Below, one piece after another: positions 1-11,086 of a stretch of DNA of 64,000 nt (the first letter of the stretch is position 1; the number at the start of each line of letters is the position of its first letter). The notes beneath the pieces were generated by a model. The model did no database searches and was not told where the DNA came from. It was given only the letters and a program-made list of their open reading frames with translations. The stretch comes from Trichobilharzia regenti. Taxonomy: Eukaryota; Platyhelminthes; Trematoda; Strigeidida; Schistosomatidae. The translations under genes and the position numbers were made by a program. The stretch lies in the NCBI GenBank assembly GCA_944472135.2, contig OX235265.1, positions 47,899,459-47,963,458 on the forward strand. The letters are read 5' to 3'.

Positions 1-289
1 TACAACATCAACTTTTATTGTTATTGTACTTCTTATATTTATAATCCTCTCAACTTTTTTGTTTTTATTTGTTTATTTTTTCATGAGTGTGAACATCATT
101 TAAGCTGTGTTAATTTCGTATTTCCCCTCACTATACTATATGAACAGGACATTAGACCCAATAACATGCTGAAATTTCCAGACTGAATTGACAATATTGT
201 TTGAAACAAACTCACTGTTGTTATTATTACTATATTCAATATTCTCAATTCGAGCTTCGAATATTTTTGACTTTATAATAATAGTTTAA
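1..289 (+). repeat. CR1-like LINE 3'-UTR fragment, left part
   Basis: The reverse complement of this stretch matches 500-690 of the window and also the 3'-UTR of the CR1-like element at 47.7-48.1 kb. It is therefore the plus-strand, ORF-proximal part of the same 3'-UTR. It stops at about 289 and appears to resume at 762, so an opposite-strand copy has been inserted into it. No coding capacity remains. Confidence 0.6.
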
Positions 290-761
290 TTTATTTTTAC
301 TTTATTCCAAAAACAGTACTTATAATACAGAATGGAATTCTCAGCATTTCTCAAAATATTGCATCTGATTTACTCAAAATTTAAATAAAATTAAAAGCAA
401 AATTAACCATAGGAATCTGCCCACGCTTACTATATAAAGTCAAAAATATTTTAAGCATGAATTGAGATTACTAAATATTAATAATAATAATTATAATGGT
501 AATAATAATAATAACAGTGAGTTTGTTTCAAACAGTATTGTCGATTCAGTTTGAAAATTTTTGCATGTTAGTATAGAATATTGAATCTAATGTTCTGTTG
601 ATGTTCACAATTATGCAAAAATAAATAAATAAAAACAAAAAAATTTATAGGATTATTAACTATAAGAAATACAATAACAATCAAGTTTGGTACTGTAAGG
701 GTGGAAGAAATGGTTTATTTAGTAGTGCAAAGAAGCTTAGTTAGTTATATCGTAAATGTGG
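290..761 (-). mobile_element. CR1-like LINE, 5'-truncated 3' end, nested
   Basis: Minus-strand copy of the 3' end of the CR1-like family. Its terminus is at about 295-360, where the complement of the shared motif TTTGGAATAAAG lies next to an AT-rich tail. The body runs up to about 761 and parallels 47685-48170. It contains only 3'-UTR. It sits inside a plus-strand copy of the same family. Confidence 0.6.
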
Positions 762-905
762 ACAAATTCCTATGGTTAATTTTGGTTTTAATTTTTAATT
801 TCATCTATATTTTAAGTAAACCAGATGCAATATTGTGAGAAATGCTGAGAATTCCATTCTGTATTATAAGTACTGTTTTGGAATAAAGTAGATTATTATT
901 TTTAT
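762..905 (+). repeat. CR1-like LINE 3' terminus, right part
   Basis: Plus-strand terminus of the CR1-like family. It contains the sequence shared by all copies in the window (GAGAATTCCATTCTGTAT and TTTTGGAATAAAG) followed by ATT repeats. It continues the copy that begins at base 1 and is interrupted at 290-761. Confidence 0.65.
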
Positions 906-914
906 AAGATAGTG

Positions 915-1075
915 CCATTGTTTATTTCAATTACTTCTCATCATCTGTGTACAACCTAAAGAAATTAAGTATATTTATGGAGCAGTTTTAGTGTTCTTGC
1001 AAATGTGACATGATGTCAGTTAACAGGAAACTCCAAAATTAATAAACTACTCACTCAGAAATTAAGTGTTGCGCA
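915..1075 (+). repeat. Unclassified interspersed repeat (family d)
   Basis: About 130 bases match the reverse complement of 31795-31960. The best-conserved core is GTGACATGATGTCAGTTAAC. I cannot assign the family. It directly follows a CR1-like 3' terminus, so it may be target DNA or an independent element. Confidence 0.55.
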
Positions 1076-2269
1076 ACAAGGACAAGAGGTGGAGATGACA
1101 ATATGTAACTAATAAACTGAGTAACAATACGGTGAGTTCAAGTCAAATCATAGAAGTAAAAGATTAACAAGATTATATTCTGGAGAAAAGGAGCAGAGGT
1201 TAAAGCCGAAGACTGCGTAATCAGGCAGGCCATTAGGGAAAGGGAAGACTTATGACAGTTTCTTTCTGAACACAGAAATCGGGTTGCAAGCGTTTGATAG
1301 CAGTTACTTCAGCGAACTTGAGGTGAATTGAACTATTTCGTCTGTCGGTAATTCTCAGGGTGTTCTGCTCTTGTATCACATCAAGCTGACGTTTGGCAGT
1401 GACACTCATGAAGGCGTTTTTTTCGTTTGAGACATAAGCTTTTATGATATATCTTCAGAAAATCGAAGGTGTACCCTTATTTCTGTTCTCTCAATAGAAC
1501 TGCTACCACAGATAGGTTGTAGTTTGTATACACAATTAAAGCTAACGTCAGTGGAGTATCTGTCGACCCTTGATTATAACAAAGAGCATGTTGTCTGAGA
1601 GGTGCGAATCAACTTGGCTTCTGGATAAGTTCTAGTTAGTGAGGTATTCGACCTTCTGTTGACTATCCATGCAATATTATCACCTTTGAAAGCGAGATGT
1701 ATTAAAATGGGCTTCTTTCGCACTATGATTAGTTTAGCATTTCAACCTTCATATCTTCTGAACTTGTTTATGATTTTCTGTGGATAACAGTTATTTTTCA
1801 ACATTTCTAACATCAGGAATTCTTTTTGTAATTTTCCTGTACAGCATATTCACCTGTCTCTGAAAAACAGAGTTTTGAGAAATGCTGATTTAAGGCTGAC
1901 TGGACAAAAACTATTAAAATTTTAGTATTGTTCTTCCCGTGCTGACTTTCGAAGGGTTGATCTTTGAAGGCTACTATCTTGTATGGTGATTTTCCTTATA
2001 ATCAATAGCTCAAAATGAAGAGAAATATCAAAATGTTTGCTTTTCAGTGGTCAGCAGTGAAATCCACAGGACACATTTCATTCTATTTTGAAATTTTCAG
2101 CTGGATGTAGATGCTTCACAGTAAGTGATGATATTCTCACTGAGACTGAAACCCTGCACTTATCGCTTTTAATACCAAAACGTACTCTACTAGGCCCCTA
2201 GGTCACGGTAGCATGCTCTTGTGTAACGCTTATGGTTTGAAATTATTTATCCACTCTGATTGAACACTG
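1076..2269. other. No recognised feature
   Basis: No long reading frame, no recognised repeat and no convincing tRNA-like or ribozyme motif was found in this 1.2-kb stretch. It is a plausible ancient intron or intergenic sequence. Confidence 0.4.
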
Positions 2270-2560
2270 GTTGGTAACTAGCATCGTGTTTCTTGTCTTT
2301 TGTTCGGTATAGATTGAGTTCTATAAGTCAAGATTGTAGTGTAACCACCATCCTTTGTGGCCAGACAATACGGTGCACTGTGGATTTGTTGTTATTAGAT
2401 GACTAAAGGCAATCAGCATGAAGCCTTAAACCTAGGTGATGCAGGTTCTTATCTCAGGAGGGGCATGAGTTCCTTCAAAATTACAGATACGTCTTGTTGA
2501 CGAGTGCCTGCAAGCACAAAACCTATGTAAAGGGCTTCCTGCCCATCTAATTATTTATCC
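2270..2560. repeat. Family-c hammerhead repeat, head-to-head pair
   Basis: The left part (2270-2440) is a minus-strand copy of the family seen at 57.6-58.3 kb. The right part (2440-2560) is plus strand and carries a decayed hammerhead at 2491-2538: core TTGACGA (2497-2503), stem II GTGC/GCAC, and AAAA where GAAA is expected. C3 and G12 are changed, so this copy is predicted inactive. Confidence 0.5.
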
Positions 2561-2579
2561 ACGTTTCGGGATTGGTCAA

Positions 2580-2750
2580 TAGCTGATATCAGTTAGAGAA
2601 CCATTGGAAAGTTAGGAACTCCTGAACGCCTGTCTTGTCCTCGTTTAGGACTCTTCATCACTAGGCATCTAGCGGGTTACGAATCCAGAACATCCCAGTT
2701 ACAAAGCGAGCTCGTAGACCCTTATGCCATTATTTCAGTCTTCCGCCAAT
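2580..2750 (-). repeat. Family-b hammerhead repeat, decayed
   Basis: Minus-strand copy of the most abundant small repeat in the window. The order along the plus strand is the 3' tail (AGTTAGAGAACCATTGG), a decayed hammerhead region at about 2616-2670, then the tRNA-like B-box and A-box regions (complement) up to about 2745. Confidence 0.6.
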
Positions 2751-2825
2751 TGACGATATTGATAGTGCAACCTCTAGCTGGTAACTCCTTGTAAACTGTC
2801 TGTCGCTGGGGTGTATCAGTTTATC

Positions 2826-3329
2826 AGTACTCCATACTCCCAGGTTTTCCAATGGTTCTCTAACTAATGTCAGCTCATGATGAAATCCTGAAACCAATCA
2901 AATCCCTACAAACCAACACTTGAATACCAATGAGATGCTCACTAGCGATCTGCCCTATTCAGGTAGGCAGTTACCTGGGGTTCTAGTGAGAAGTCGGTAC
3001 CAGTGGGGTGCAGCAGGTCGGGTGTGAGGACAAATACTCGCCGATGACATTGGCTAGCCGTCGCACTATGTCGCGAATTGGCAGAAGTTAGAATTCATGT
3101 GTTGGCCATTGGATTGGTTTCCCAGTGGCCTAATGGTATACGAGGTAGCTCGCCTTGTAACCAGAAGTTCCTGTGTTCGAACCCAGTGCGTACTGCTGAA
3201 GAGTCCCAAACTAGGCTGGCGAAACAGCTGTCCAGTACCTCCAGGTTGTTTTCCAATGGTTCTCTAACTGATGTTAGCTCATGATGAAATCCTGTAAACC
3301 AATCAAATCCCTACAAACCAACACTTGAT
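2826..3329 (+). repeat. Family-b hammerhead repeat, partial tandem dimer
   Basis: The copy starts at the post-cleavage sequence CAGTACTCC (2826) and runs through the tail (CAAATCCCTACAAACCAACA), the unit body and the tRNA-like head (A-box region 3122-3145, B-box GTTCGAACCC near 3175). It then reaches a complete hammerhead (3190-3238) and a second tail. The two equivalent post-cleavage points, 2826 and 3233, are about 407 nt apart, which gives the monomer length. Confidence 0.7.
3190..3238 (+). ncRNA. Hammerhead ribozyme motif (family b), weak stem II
   Basis: Stem I GTACTG (3190-3195) pairs with CAGTAC (3233-3238). The core is CTGAAGA (3196-3202), which fits the CUGANGA consensus, and GAAA is at 3221-3224. 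The cleavage triplet is GTC with predicted cleavage after 3232. Stem III is the self-complementary ACAGCTGT. Stem II has extra bases (GTCC...GGCTGGC) and may be weak. All invariant core residues are present. Confidence 0.6.
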
Positions 3330-3341
3330 TATCTATTATGT

Positions 3342-3630
3342 TTTCAAGTATTGGTTTTGTAGAGATTTTATTTGATTGCATGGAGGATTTAATCATGAGA
3401 ACCACTGGAAAACCTGGGAGTACTGGGAAGCTGTTTCAAGAACCATTGGATCGGGTTCCAGTGTCTCAATGGTCTACGAGCTCACCTTGTAACCAGAAGG
3501 TCCTGGGTTCGAACCCCGGTGGGTGCGCACTGCCGAGGAGTCCCAAACTAGGACGAAACAGCTGTCCAGTACTCCCAGGTTTTCCAATGGTTCTCTAACT
3601 GATGTCAGCTCATGATTAAATCCTCCATGC
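3342..3630. mobile_element. Family-b fold-back insertion with 12-bp target duplication
   Basis: The left part (to about 3440) is the reverse complement of the family-b 3' tail plus part of its ribozyme. The right part (3440-3630) is plus-strand tRNA-like head (B box GGTTCGAACCCC), ribozyme region and tail. The insertion is bracketed by TATCTATTATGT at 3330-3341 and 3631-3642. The ribozyme at 3526-3573 has CCGAGGA in place of CUGANGA (U4 changed) but keeps GTCC/GGAC, GAAA, ACAGCTGTC and CAGTAC. Confidence 0.65.
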
Positions 3631-3642
3631 TATCTATTATGT

Positions 3643-5224
3643 GTTGGTTTGCAGGAATTCGGTTGGTTACAGTGCTGATCACGATCCGATAACGTCTATC
3701 CACTTTTGTCGTTTTCGAGTGATATATCTGTATCGAATTGATCAGCTTCATTTCAACGGACATAGGCTTCTTGTATATAGACGCCTCAATATAACCAATA
3801 AAATTAATAATAATAATAATTCAAATCTGCTTATTTACTGGTAGCAACCAATGGAACATTTAAACAATTGCATTGATTTACAATTTACCGAGGAATTCAT
3901 TTACCTTTTTTTAGAAGTTTGTTTTTGCTATCACTAGTTGATTTATCTTTTGGGTGCTTTTTTCTGTGGAAAAACAATCACGCTACACACACACACACAC
4001 AACAAGTCAGCTACTGAATCGAACAACAAATAAACAGCTTTGTAAAACATGCGAGAGAGAGGAAGACACAGAGAGAAACACTCAAAATCTATAAAACCAG
4101 CAAACTCAGTGACTAATATGTATACAATACACTTTTAAATAACTTGTAGCTAAATATTTCTCTTTGTATAAACATGCATATATGTAAACAAACAAACAAA
4201 CAAACAAACGAATGAAGGGTATCGTCTGTATCTGTATATGTGTATATCACAGCCAGTAGTCCAGTCAGATTTTACCACTTACACTTTGAAGAAATATTCA
4301 ATTTGTGCAGAGAAGAAGAAGAATAAACACAGGAGTATATTAACACCATGAAAATCTTACAAGCTATTTGTTTCTAATATTAGTATAACTCGATTAGAGC
4401 TGGTAATGGTATTAATTAGGCGTTCGTTAGACGGTGTGATTGTGACGAAGAGAGCAAAAAAAAGAGAGAGAGAGAGAGATACAATCTTCATTTTTTCTAC
4501 TAAGCTGAGGAGCGTACAGTTTATTTTACTATAGTGTAAGATAGAACTGTACACACAGAAGATACATATACGCAGCATATACATATATGCCTATTCGAAA
4601 ACAATGGACAACTGCAGAACGCGTTGTATATCTATCTCTATGTGAAAGTTGTTAGACAAATCCAGTAAAACCAGACTATAAAAGTGAATAAATTCAATAA
4701 TATATTTATTTATTTATTCATTCGCTTACTTACCAGGTGAGGTAGAAATAAATTCTTTATTTTTCAATTAATTACTTAATTGATTAATCACCGATTCAAT
4801 TATCAACTGTGATGTGAATAGAGTGTATAAAGAATAAATATAAACAATTAGTAGAGCAATCTGATTACATTTGAAATAAACAAAAGTAAACAGAGAAACA
4901 GGTAGATGTGGAAGGGGAGAATGAAGACGCAGATTTGGAAAGATAAAGAGAGAAGAAACAACAGCGTTTCTTCATGGTGTAAAAGAATGAGGATAAGAGC
5001 TACCGTGTGGTGTTTTCGCGCATGGTATGACAAACGCTACATTAGTTATTCCAACTCTGTAAATAAAGGTTGATAGATAAAACACCTAGAAAAAACAGTC
5101 AAGTGTAATAAATCTGACATGATCACAGCATTCTTTCTGAACCCGCGCGCGTGTGTACACACACAAGACGTATTGCCTTAGGAAATTCAAATAGTAATTG
5201 ACTGCCTCCCATCTACTCATTCAA
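3643..5224. other. No gene; simple repeats only
   Basis: This stretch holds an AC run near 3987-4003, an AAAC run near 4185-4210, a GA run near 4462-4480 and a short GCGCGTGTGT tract near 5145-5160. Reading frames here are short and low-complexity. No family motif was recognised. Confidence 0.45.
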
Positions 5225-6205
5225 GTCGGCTGGAACGAAAAGGCGGTAAGTAGAGATCAAGTCGGAAATTAAATATCTTGGCGTCATTCTATCTGCTGAT
5301 CTTTCCTGGTCGTCTCATATCTTGATGATTTCTAAGGAAATATTCCGTCTTATCTTCGACATCAAGAAGTTCAGACATTCTGGAATAGCCGTACCCTTAC
5401 TCTTGCAATGCGTTAACTCTTACATCCTGCGTATCATTATCTGTTGTTCCCGCTTAGTATTTCCACTGCTACTGAAGAAGGAATATATCTTATTACGTAG
5501 GGTGTTAAAGGTTGTCAGCAGGGTAAGCAATGTGCCACTTAACCAGCTTGTTAATATTCTGGTCGGCAGGCACATGGACTCATGTGGAAAATGGGCTCAA
5601 TCCATTCTATCTGACTCACACCACCCTCTTCATTCACAGCTCTACCCTTGTATCTCATCAGGCACGACCAGAAGCTTATATAGAAAACGATATGTTCGCA
5701 CTAGCAAGTACAAAACTCAACCATACCCTACTTAGCTTGTGTTCTGTGCGATAAACTTATTAAATAGTCAGTAGAACAAATGGATCTCGTCTTTCCAACT
5801 CACATCATTTATAGGTACAACGTTTTCTCTCTACCTTTTTTTCTGTATTTATTTTTGTTATGTGCTGTTTTGTTTCTCTCTTCCTCACAAACTCTACTTG
5901 AAACATTCTCCTTCGTTCTTTCACACTCTGTATATCTCGACCTTTTCGTTACCGCTTATGCCAGTGTTTATGCTAGTATCTACTTTTCTAACACCTTCAA
6001 ACATTCTGTTTGACTTTTGGCTTTGCTACCGATATGCTAATATGTTGTTGTCAAAACTAACTGAGGCTACCCATAATCTATGTAAAATTTTATTTATTGT
6101 TAATGTACAAACTGGATACAATACTGTAGTGAAATGCTGAGAATTCCATTCTGTATCACAAGTAGTGTTTTGGAATAAAGCAAATTATTATTATTATTAT
6201 GTGTT
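5225..6205 (+). pseudogene. CR1-like non-LTR retrotransposon, 3' RT C-terminus fragment
   Basis: 5'-truncated CR1-clade element (the clade of schistosome SR1/pido). The frame 5322-5735 encodes the region downstream of the RT catalytic centre and matches the C-terminal half of the element at 48.1-49.4 kb. Shared residues include FRLIFDIKKFRHSGI and SRVSNVPLNQLVN, with a stop after TSKYK. The RT catalytic motifs and endonuclease are absent. The 3'-UTR ends with GAGAATTCCATTCTGTAT, TTTTGGAATAAAG and ATT repeats at about 6184-6200. It is non-autonomous debris. Its closest relative here is the fragment at 45.9-46.8 kb. Confidence 0.8.
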
Positions 6206-6424
6206 GTTACAATTTATATACCCTCTCATTGTAAAATAAGGTGTTTGCAAAGAAATAATGAATTAGGAGGATATGAATCTTTCAAATTTCAATGTGCTGT
6301 CAATCGTTATAACGATGTTAGCAGTGGTATTATTGGCAGTAAACAGCGATAACTATTGAAATAGTTTACTTCAGTATTTCGTGTTTGTTTATATTTTCAC
6401 TTATCTCATTCAATAATAGACCAG

Positions 6425-6790
6425 TCAAGTTGCGCTGGGAAGTGACTTCAGTTATATACAAAGACTGAAAACCAGTGGGTTGTTTCATCTTTGTTTGGGA
6501 CTCTTCAGTAGTACTCACCCATAACCTCCCCACAAGGGATCGAATCCAGAAACTTCAGGTTACAAGGTATGTTGGTTGACTATTGAGCCACTGGAATGGA
6601 ATTCACTGGCTCGCTCATAAGTTCTAACTTCCACTGATTAGCAGTGTATAGCTTGACCATCAGGTGATGTCAGTAGTGTGTATTCGTCCTCACAACCAAC
6701 CTGGTGGACCCTCCTGACTAGGACGTCTCGCTGATGATAGTGCCTGATGGTTACGCAGTTGCAATGGGCTGATTAAATCCTTAGGATACC
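6425..6790 (-). repeat. Family-b hammerhead repeat, minus strand
   Basis: In complement the order is unit body, tRNA-like head, then a ribozyme-like segment near 6478-6525. That segment keeps CTGAAGA and GAAA but has lost the self-complementary stem III (CAACCC instead of CAGCTG), so it is predicted inactive. Confidence 0.6.
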
Positions 6791-7104
6791 TAATTTTTCA
6801 CCCACCAAAATGCATCTTATATACTCCATTTCATATCGCTTTAATTATCCAACTGCACCTCTGAATCGCAGTTTGTACTCACGTCTATTTTCAAGTAGGA
6901 TTTAACCCAGCTATGCGGATTTTCTGAAGAAAACTGAGGAAAAATGTATAACATATCGTTAGAGTGTGCCTTTGATAGAATCATACTGCTTCAGATGGCA
7001 TATTAAGGGTTATTAATTTGTTTGAAGATTCTACACAAAGATGAAATACTTTTCAATAGAACATGATGAGAATTCTAAAATTGGTATTCAACCTTTTTTT
7101 CTAG

Positions 7105-7346
7105 GATTTACGTCGGTGGCACAGTGGTAGAACGCTCGCCGACCACGCCTCATGTGGTCGACGCACTCTTCTACCTCGCTAAGCCAGTAATTCGACTGGT
7201 AAAGAGGGAAGGTTGGACATGAACCTAGCAACCACATCCCGTAAAATTAAAAACCACTGCTACAGAAACTTCACACTTCTTGCTAGAATCGCTACGTTCC
7301 ACTAGGAACGTACAGGAGTGAAAAATTCCCTTCACCATAAAGTTAT
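7105..7346 (+). mobile_element. tRNA-headed SINE with RTE-type 3' end (t1)
   Basis: The tRNA-like head begins GTCGGTGGCACAGTGGTAG (A-box region). The B box is damaged. It is followed by the shared body GGTAAAGAGGGAAGG and a 3' hairpin GTTCCACTAGGAAC. The same hairpin type ends the RTE LINE at 18.3 kb, suggesting mobilisation by that LINE. Confidence 0.7.
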
Positions 7347-7364
7347 TATTATATAACGAGTCGG

Positions 7365-7560
7365 TGAAAGTTAGAATGGACAAGGGCATTGGTTTCCGTC
7401 TCAATGGCTGAATGGTCAGCGAGCTTATTTCGTAACCTAATAATTTAAGTTTCAATTCCTGATTGGGTCACGGGTGCTAACTGCTGTTGAAACAGCTGTC
7501 CAGTACTAGCTGGTTTTTTCAGTAGTTCTGTATAACTCAACTAGTTTCCTGATCACCCTA
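7365..7560 (+). repeat. Family-b hammerhead repeat, deleted ribozyme
   Basis: The tRNA-like head (GTCTCAATGGCTGAATGG) and tail-proximal sequence GAAACAGCTGTCCAGTACT are present. A deletion has removed stem II, leaving no functional hammerhead. Confidence 0.55.
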
Positions 7561-7823
7561 AACCATTACCTGAAAATAAACCGGTCACCTACTTTCAAGC
7601 AGACCATAATCCACCGATTGAACTGAGAAGCTAAGTGTTACTGACTAATCAATTTCTGTGCCTTATGATTGAATTGTGTAGCTTTCATCTTCATCTTTAG
7701 CAGCATCATTAGTACAGCTTATAATGATAAAAAAGCTCTATGATTGAAACAGTCGGTCTAGAAAATGTGATCACATCAGAAGTTTCTTATTGAGATACAT
7801 ATAATGAAGGTATTGTTGAAGGC

Positions 7824-8060
7824 GTCTGTGGCACAGTGGGTAGTACGCTCGCCGACCATGCACATGGTCCGATGTTCGATCCCGAGCCGACGCACTCCTT
7901 TACCTGAATAAACCAGTAATAAGCTGGTAAAAGGGGAACGTTGAGCATGGGGCTAGCAACTCCATACTGTAGAAATAAACACTGCTCCAGAAACTTCAAG
8001 CCTCCAGTCTGAAGTCTTATGTTCCACTGGGAACGCGAAGTAATAAAAAAAGAGAAAAAA
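7824..8060 (+). mobile_element. tRNA-headed SINE with RTE-type 3' end (t1)
   Basis: The head GTGGCACAGTGGGTAG and the B-box-like GATGTTCGATCCCG are followed by the t1 body and the 3' hairpin GTTCCACTGGGAAC with an A-rich tail. It is bracketed by imperfect direct repeats GGTATTGTTGAAGGC (7809-7823) and GGTACTTTTGAAGGC (8061-8075). Antisense reading frames over this SINE are not genes. Confidence 0.75.
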
Positions 8061-8075
8061 GGTACTTTTGAAGGC

Positions 8076-9180
8076 ACCAACCTCGACAGCACTGATTTCC
8101 CCTCGAAGATCCAACTTTCCGCCATTGAATGCTGCAGTCAGAGAAATTATCACTGGGTTATCCGCGTTCACAGTTAACCGATTAGTTATTACGGTGTAAA
8201 TACATTTCATAGAACTAGTCCTTAATGTTGATGTTGACAATTATCGTTGACAGGGGATCACATAACTTATTGATCCGATTGAAAATTTGACTGAGAAAAT
8301 TCAGCCGATGCTAACACTAAGGTCTGAGGATATGACGTTGGTTGCTTCACAGTGGTGGATCAACGTTTGGTATCATTAACAAGTTTTTTATATTTCACTA
8401 AAATGTAGGTTGCCACATGAGTAAAATGATCTTTTTAGTATGAGTATTCACATTAGCATAATCCGTAGAAAAAAGTTACGCATGGAGAGTCAACTGATTG
8501 TTAGATGGCTTTGGAAGTAGCTTAAGGAAACAATAGGAGAAAAGATTATTATCAAATTTGAGACTATCAGTATGTCAATGATAAGTTAAAGGGAAAAAAC
8601 ATTTAAAAACAAATAATGACACAGGAAAACTGATAAATGCTATAAGGAAAGAAAAGTTAAGAAAGTGAAATGGAATGTGGGAAATCTTCTTTCAAGAAAA
8701 AAACGCGGTAACTTTTGTTGGCAATAGCAACAAAGGAATACCTAACAGTTAGTACTTATTCTTCTAATGTTCATCTGTAGAATATTGTGAATAGCATAAT
8801 TCCGTCTCATGTACAACTAGAGTAGTAGTTTACCGCCCGAAACCATACGAACTTCAAGGTGATTGGTTGATACTTTTGTCATTGAGCATTGATTTTACTG
8901 CACATTTATTAATAGTTTCGTCTTATATTATAATAGGACGTATATTAGAAGACTATGTTTTTATGCCGACACACTGAAGCAGTATCATGACGGTGCTATA
9001 GTGTACCAAAAAACATCATCTAACTAATTTACAAGTTGTAACACTCCTTTGTTAAATGTGTGAACCCTGGATATTCTATTAGTTTTGATGTTGTGTAGGT
9101 ATAATTGACATGATCATGAATAATGAATTGTGTTTGAAATGTCATCCTGTAATTTATACTGTTTTACTGTGTGATATATC
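8076..9180. other. No recognised feature
   Basis: AT-rich sequence without a credible reading frame or recognised repeat. Confidence 0.4.
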
Positions 9181-9620
9181 CAATAGCTTGTAGACCACTC
9201 AGTCACTGGCATCTGATCCAATGGCCGATCAACTCTTAACTTCAGCCACTTCGAATCAAATATAACTCAGCCGCCAGCCAGTGTCATTAGTGTGCAACTA
9301 TCTTATCTGACTTGGGGGACGCCTCTGGACACGACTTCTAATCAGAACTTCAGGTAATGTCTTGTATACAGATTTAATTTTTAAGAGTACTGGACGGGAC
9401 TTTTAGCATTCTGGACACAACGGGATCCGAATACATGTCCTGTAGGTTGCAAGGGGAGCTTTCAGACCATTGAACTGCTGGGACTTGGTCCAGTAGCCTA
9501 AACTTGGGCGCATACTGCGTACGAAACAGCTGTCCAGTACTTATTGCTAGTTTTCCAATAGTTCTCTAACTGGTGTCGGTACGTGATCAAACCTATAGTC
9601 AATCAAATCATCGCAAGCCA
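9181..9620. repeat. Family-b hammerhead repeat, head-to-head pair, decayed
   Basis: The left part (to about 9480) is minus-strand body, tail and head. The right part (9490-9610) is plus strand with CGAAACAGCTGTCCAGTACT and the tail up to the family terminus. Much of stem II and the core is deleted, so no active ribozyme is expected. Confidence 0.5.
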
Positions 9621-10576
9621 GCACTTTGTAATACATCCAATAAACAAATATATATGCAGTGACATTCCTTTTGTCTGATTATTCGTTCAAGGTCATTCAG
9701 AAGATTTTTTATGGTGACTGTTATAAATTAACTCCTCCGGAAAGGTAAATTATTTATCATACTTCAGGAGGTGACTGTAGACTTTTAATGTCTACTTCCA
9801 CGACCGATTTTTCTTTCCATGAAACATGTAAACCGCCTCAGTATTTTTGTTAGTAATTTTAGATGAATTGAAAAGGCGTCTTTCAAATTTAACATATTTA
9901 ATACCGAAGAGCAAAAAAAAGAAAACAATTACTAAGAAAACGTTATTCTATCCTGTTTAATTTGTTCATTTTGCTTTGTTCGAGTTTATCTAGGAAAATA
10001 ATTGTATGTGTAAAACGTTATATCAGAATGTATTGAAAGGGTGTTTCTTGAACTAGACAGACTCGAGGTTTTTTCATTCCTTTGCTTTCCAAAGAAAGAT
10101 ATACGGCTACAAGCTTTAGGTCTGAAGTTGTAGTGTTTCATTTCATGGGTGGTGGGGTCATTAGCTTCACGTCATACTTTCTTTCCTTCTTTGCTGGGAT
10201 TACCACTGGTCATACGAGGTTTGGCGCTGAGTTGGCTGGTAGTCGAACGTAGACAACTTTCCTGAACCTTAGAGACTTTAGATTAACTTATATAAAAACT
10301 AAAGTTAGCTTGATCGAAAATTCCACAGTTCATTATCATAATAATCTAAATTAGATATAATCTGTTTTCATGTTGTCTTATTGGTCTTTTGAATCATGTA
10401 TGTACAATGTGTTAGCGAAAGTTGTTAACACACCTGAACTAGCCTTACGTATGCGATAAGAAGTATGAAGGTTCACTTGAAGTTGAAGTGTCATAAAAAG
10501 CGACAATAATGCTAAACATTCAGCTGAATTTAAAAGTAATTACAAATGTACAATAACAATACTGTATAATTTGTTT
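9621..10576. other. No recognised feature
   Basis: Nothing beyond short low-complexity tracts. No long open frame. Confidence 0.4.
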
Positions 10577-10591
10577 AAATCAATTTTGTTT

Positions 10592-10765
10592 TACTAGTTG
10601 ATCACGGATAGATATCAGCTAGAGAACCATTAAAAACCAGGGTGTGCTGGACAGCTGCTGTTTCATCCTAGTTTGGGAATCATTGGCAGTACGCACCCAC
10701 CGGAGTTCGAACTCAGGACCTTCCGTAAAACAAAACTAACCCTTACAAACGAAACTATAGAAAAT
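10592..10765. mobile_element. Family-b2 fold-back insertion with 15-bp target duplication
   Basis: Most of the insert is minus-strand family b (ribozyme region, then B-box complement). It ends abruptly in a plus-strand b2 tail (CTTACAAACGAAACTATAG). It is bracketed by AAATCAATTTTGTTT at 10577-10591 and 10766-10780. The complement of the ribozyme reads CCAATGA at the core, so it is predicted inactive. Confidence 0.6.
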
Positions 10766-10796
10766 AAATCAATTTTGTTTCCTCATTGATTAACTG

Positions 10797-10975
10797 GATT
10801 GAAATGTTCAGCTTTTGTTGAAAAGTTGTCTCTCAGTACAAACGCTTCAATGATGTCTAAGGATTGAGGTGAAGTTATTTTTGGTTTATTGATGTGCAGC
10901 AGTGGAATCCAGAATCCTTATTTCATCCTCTAAAGGACCTGGATGTACTTGAGAATTCTAGTGAGTCATGGTAAC
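10797..10975 (-). repeat. Sm-alpha-like (family a) hammerhead repeat, decayed
   Basis: The complement carries GTACATCCAG, a stem II remnant, GATGAAAT and CTGGATTCCACTGC. This is the order seen in schistosome Sm-alpha hammerhead elements. The CUGANGA core is deleted. Confidence 0.55.
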
Positions 10976-11086
10976 CATTTACCAAATAACATTATGTTAA
11001 TCGAAAGAAGTTGACACGCCAATAGAAGCTGGAAATTCCAGTCTGGTTAGTCAACGAGAAAAAATTATAAAGGATAACAGTTGCAC

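Noticed and set aside
7787..8240. Overlapping 112- and 95-codon antisense frames as genes
   Set aside because: They lie mainly across the t1 SINE at 7824-8060 in antisense.
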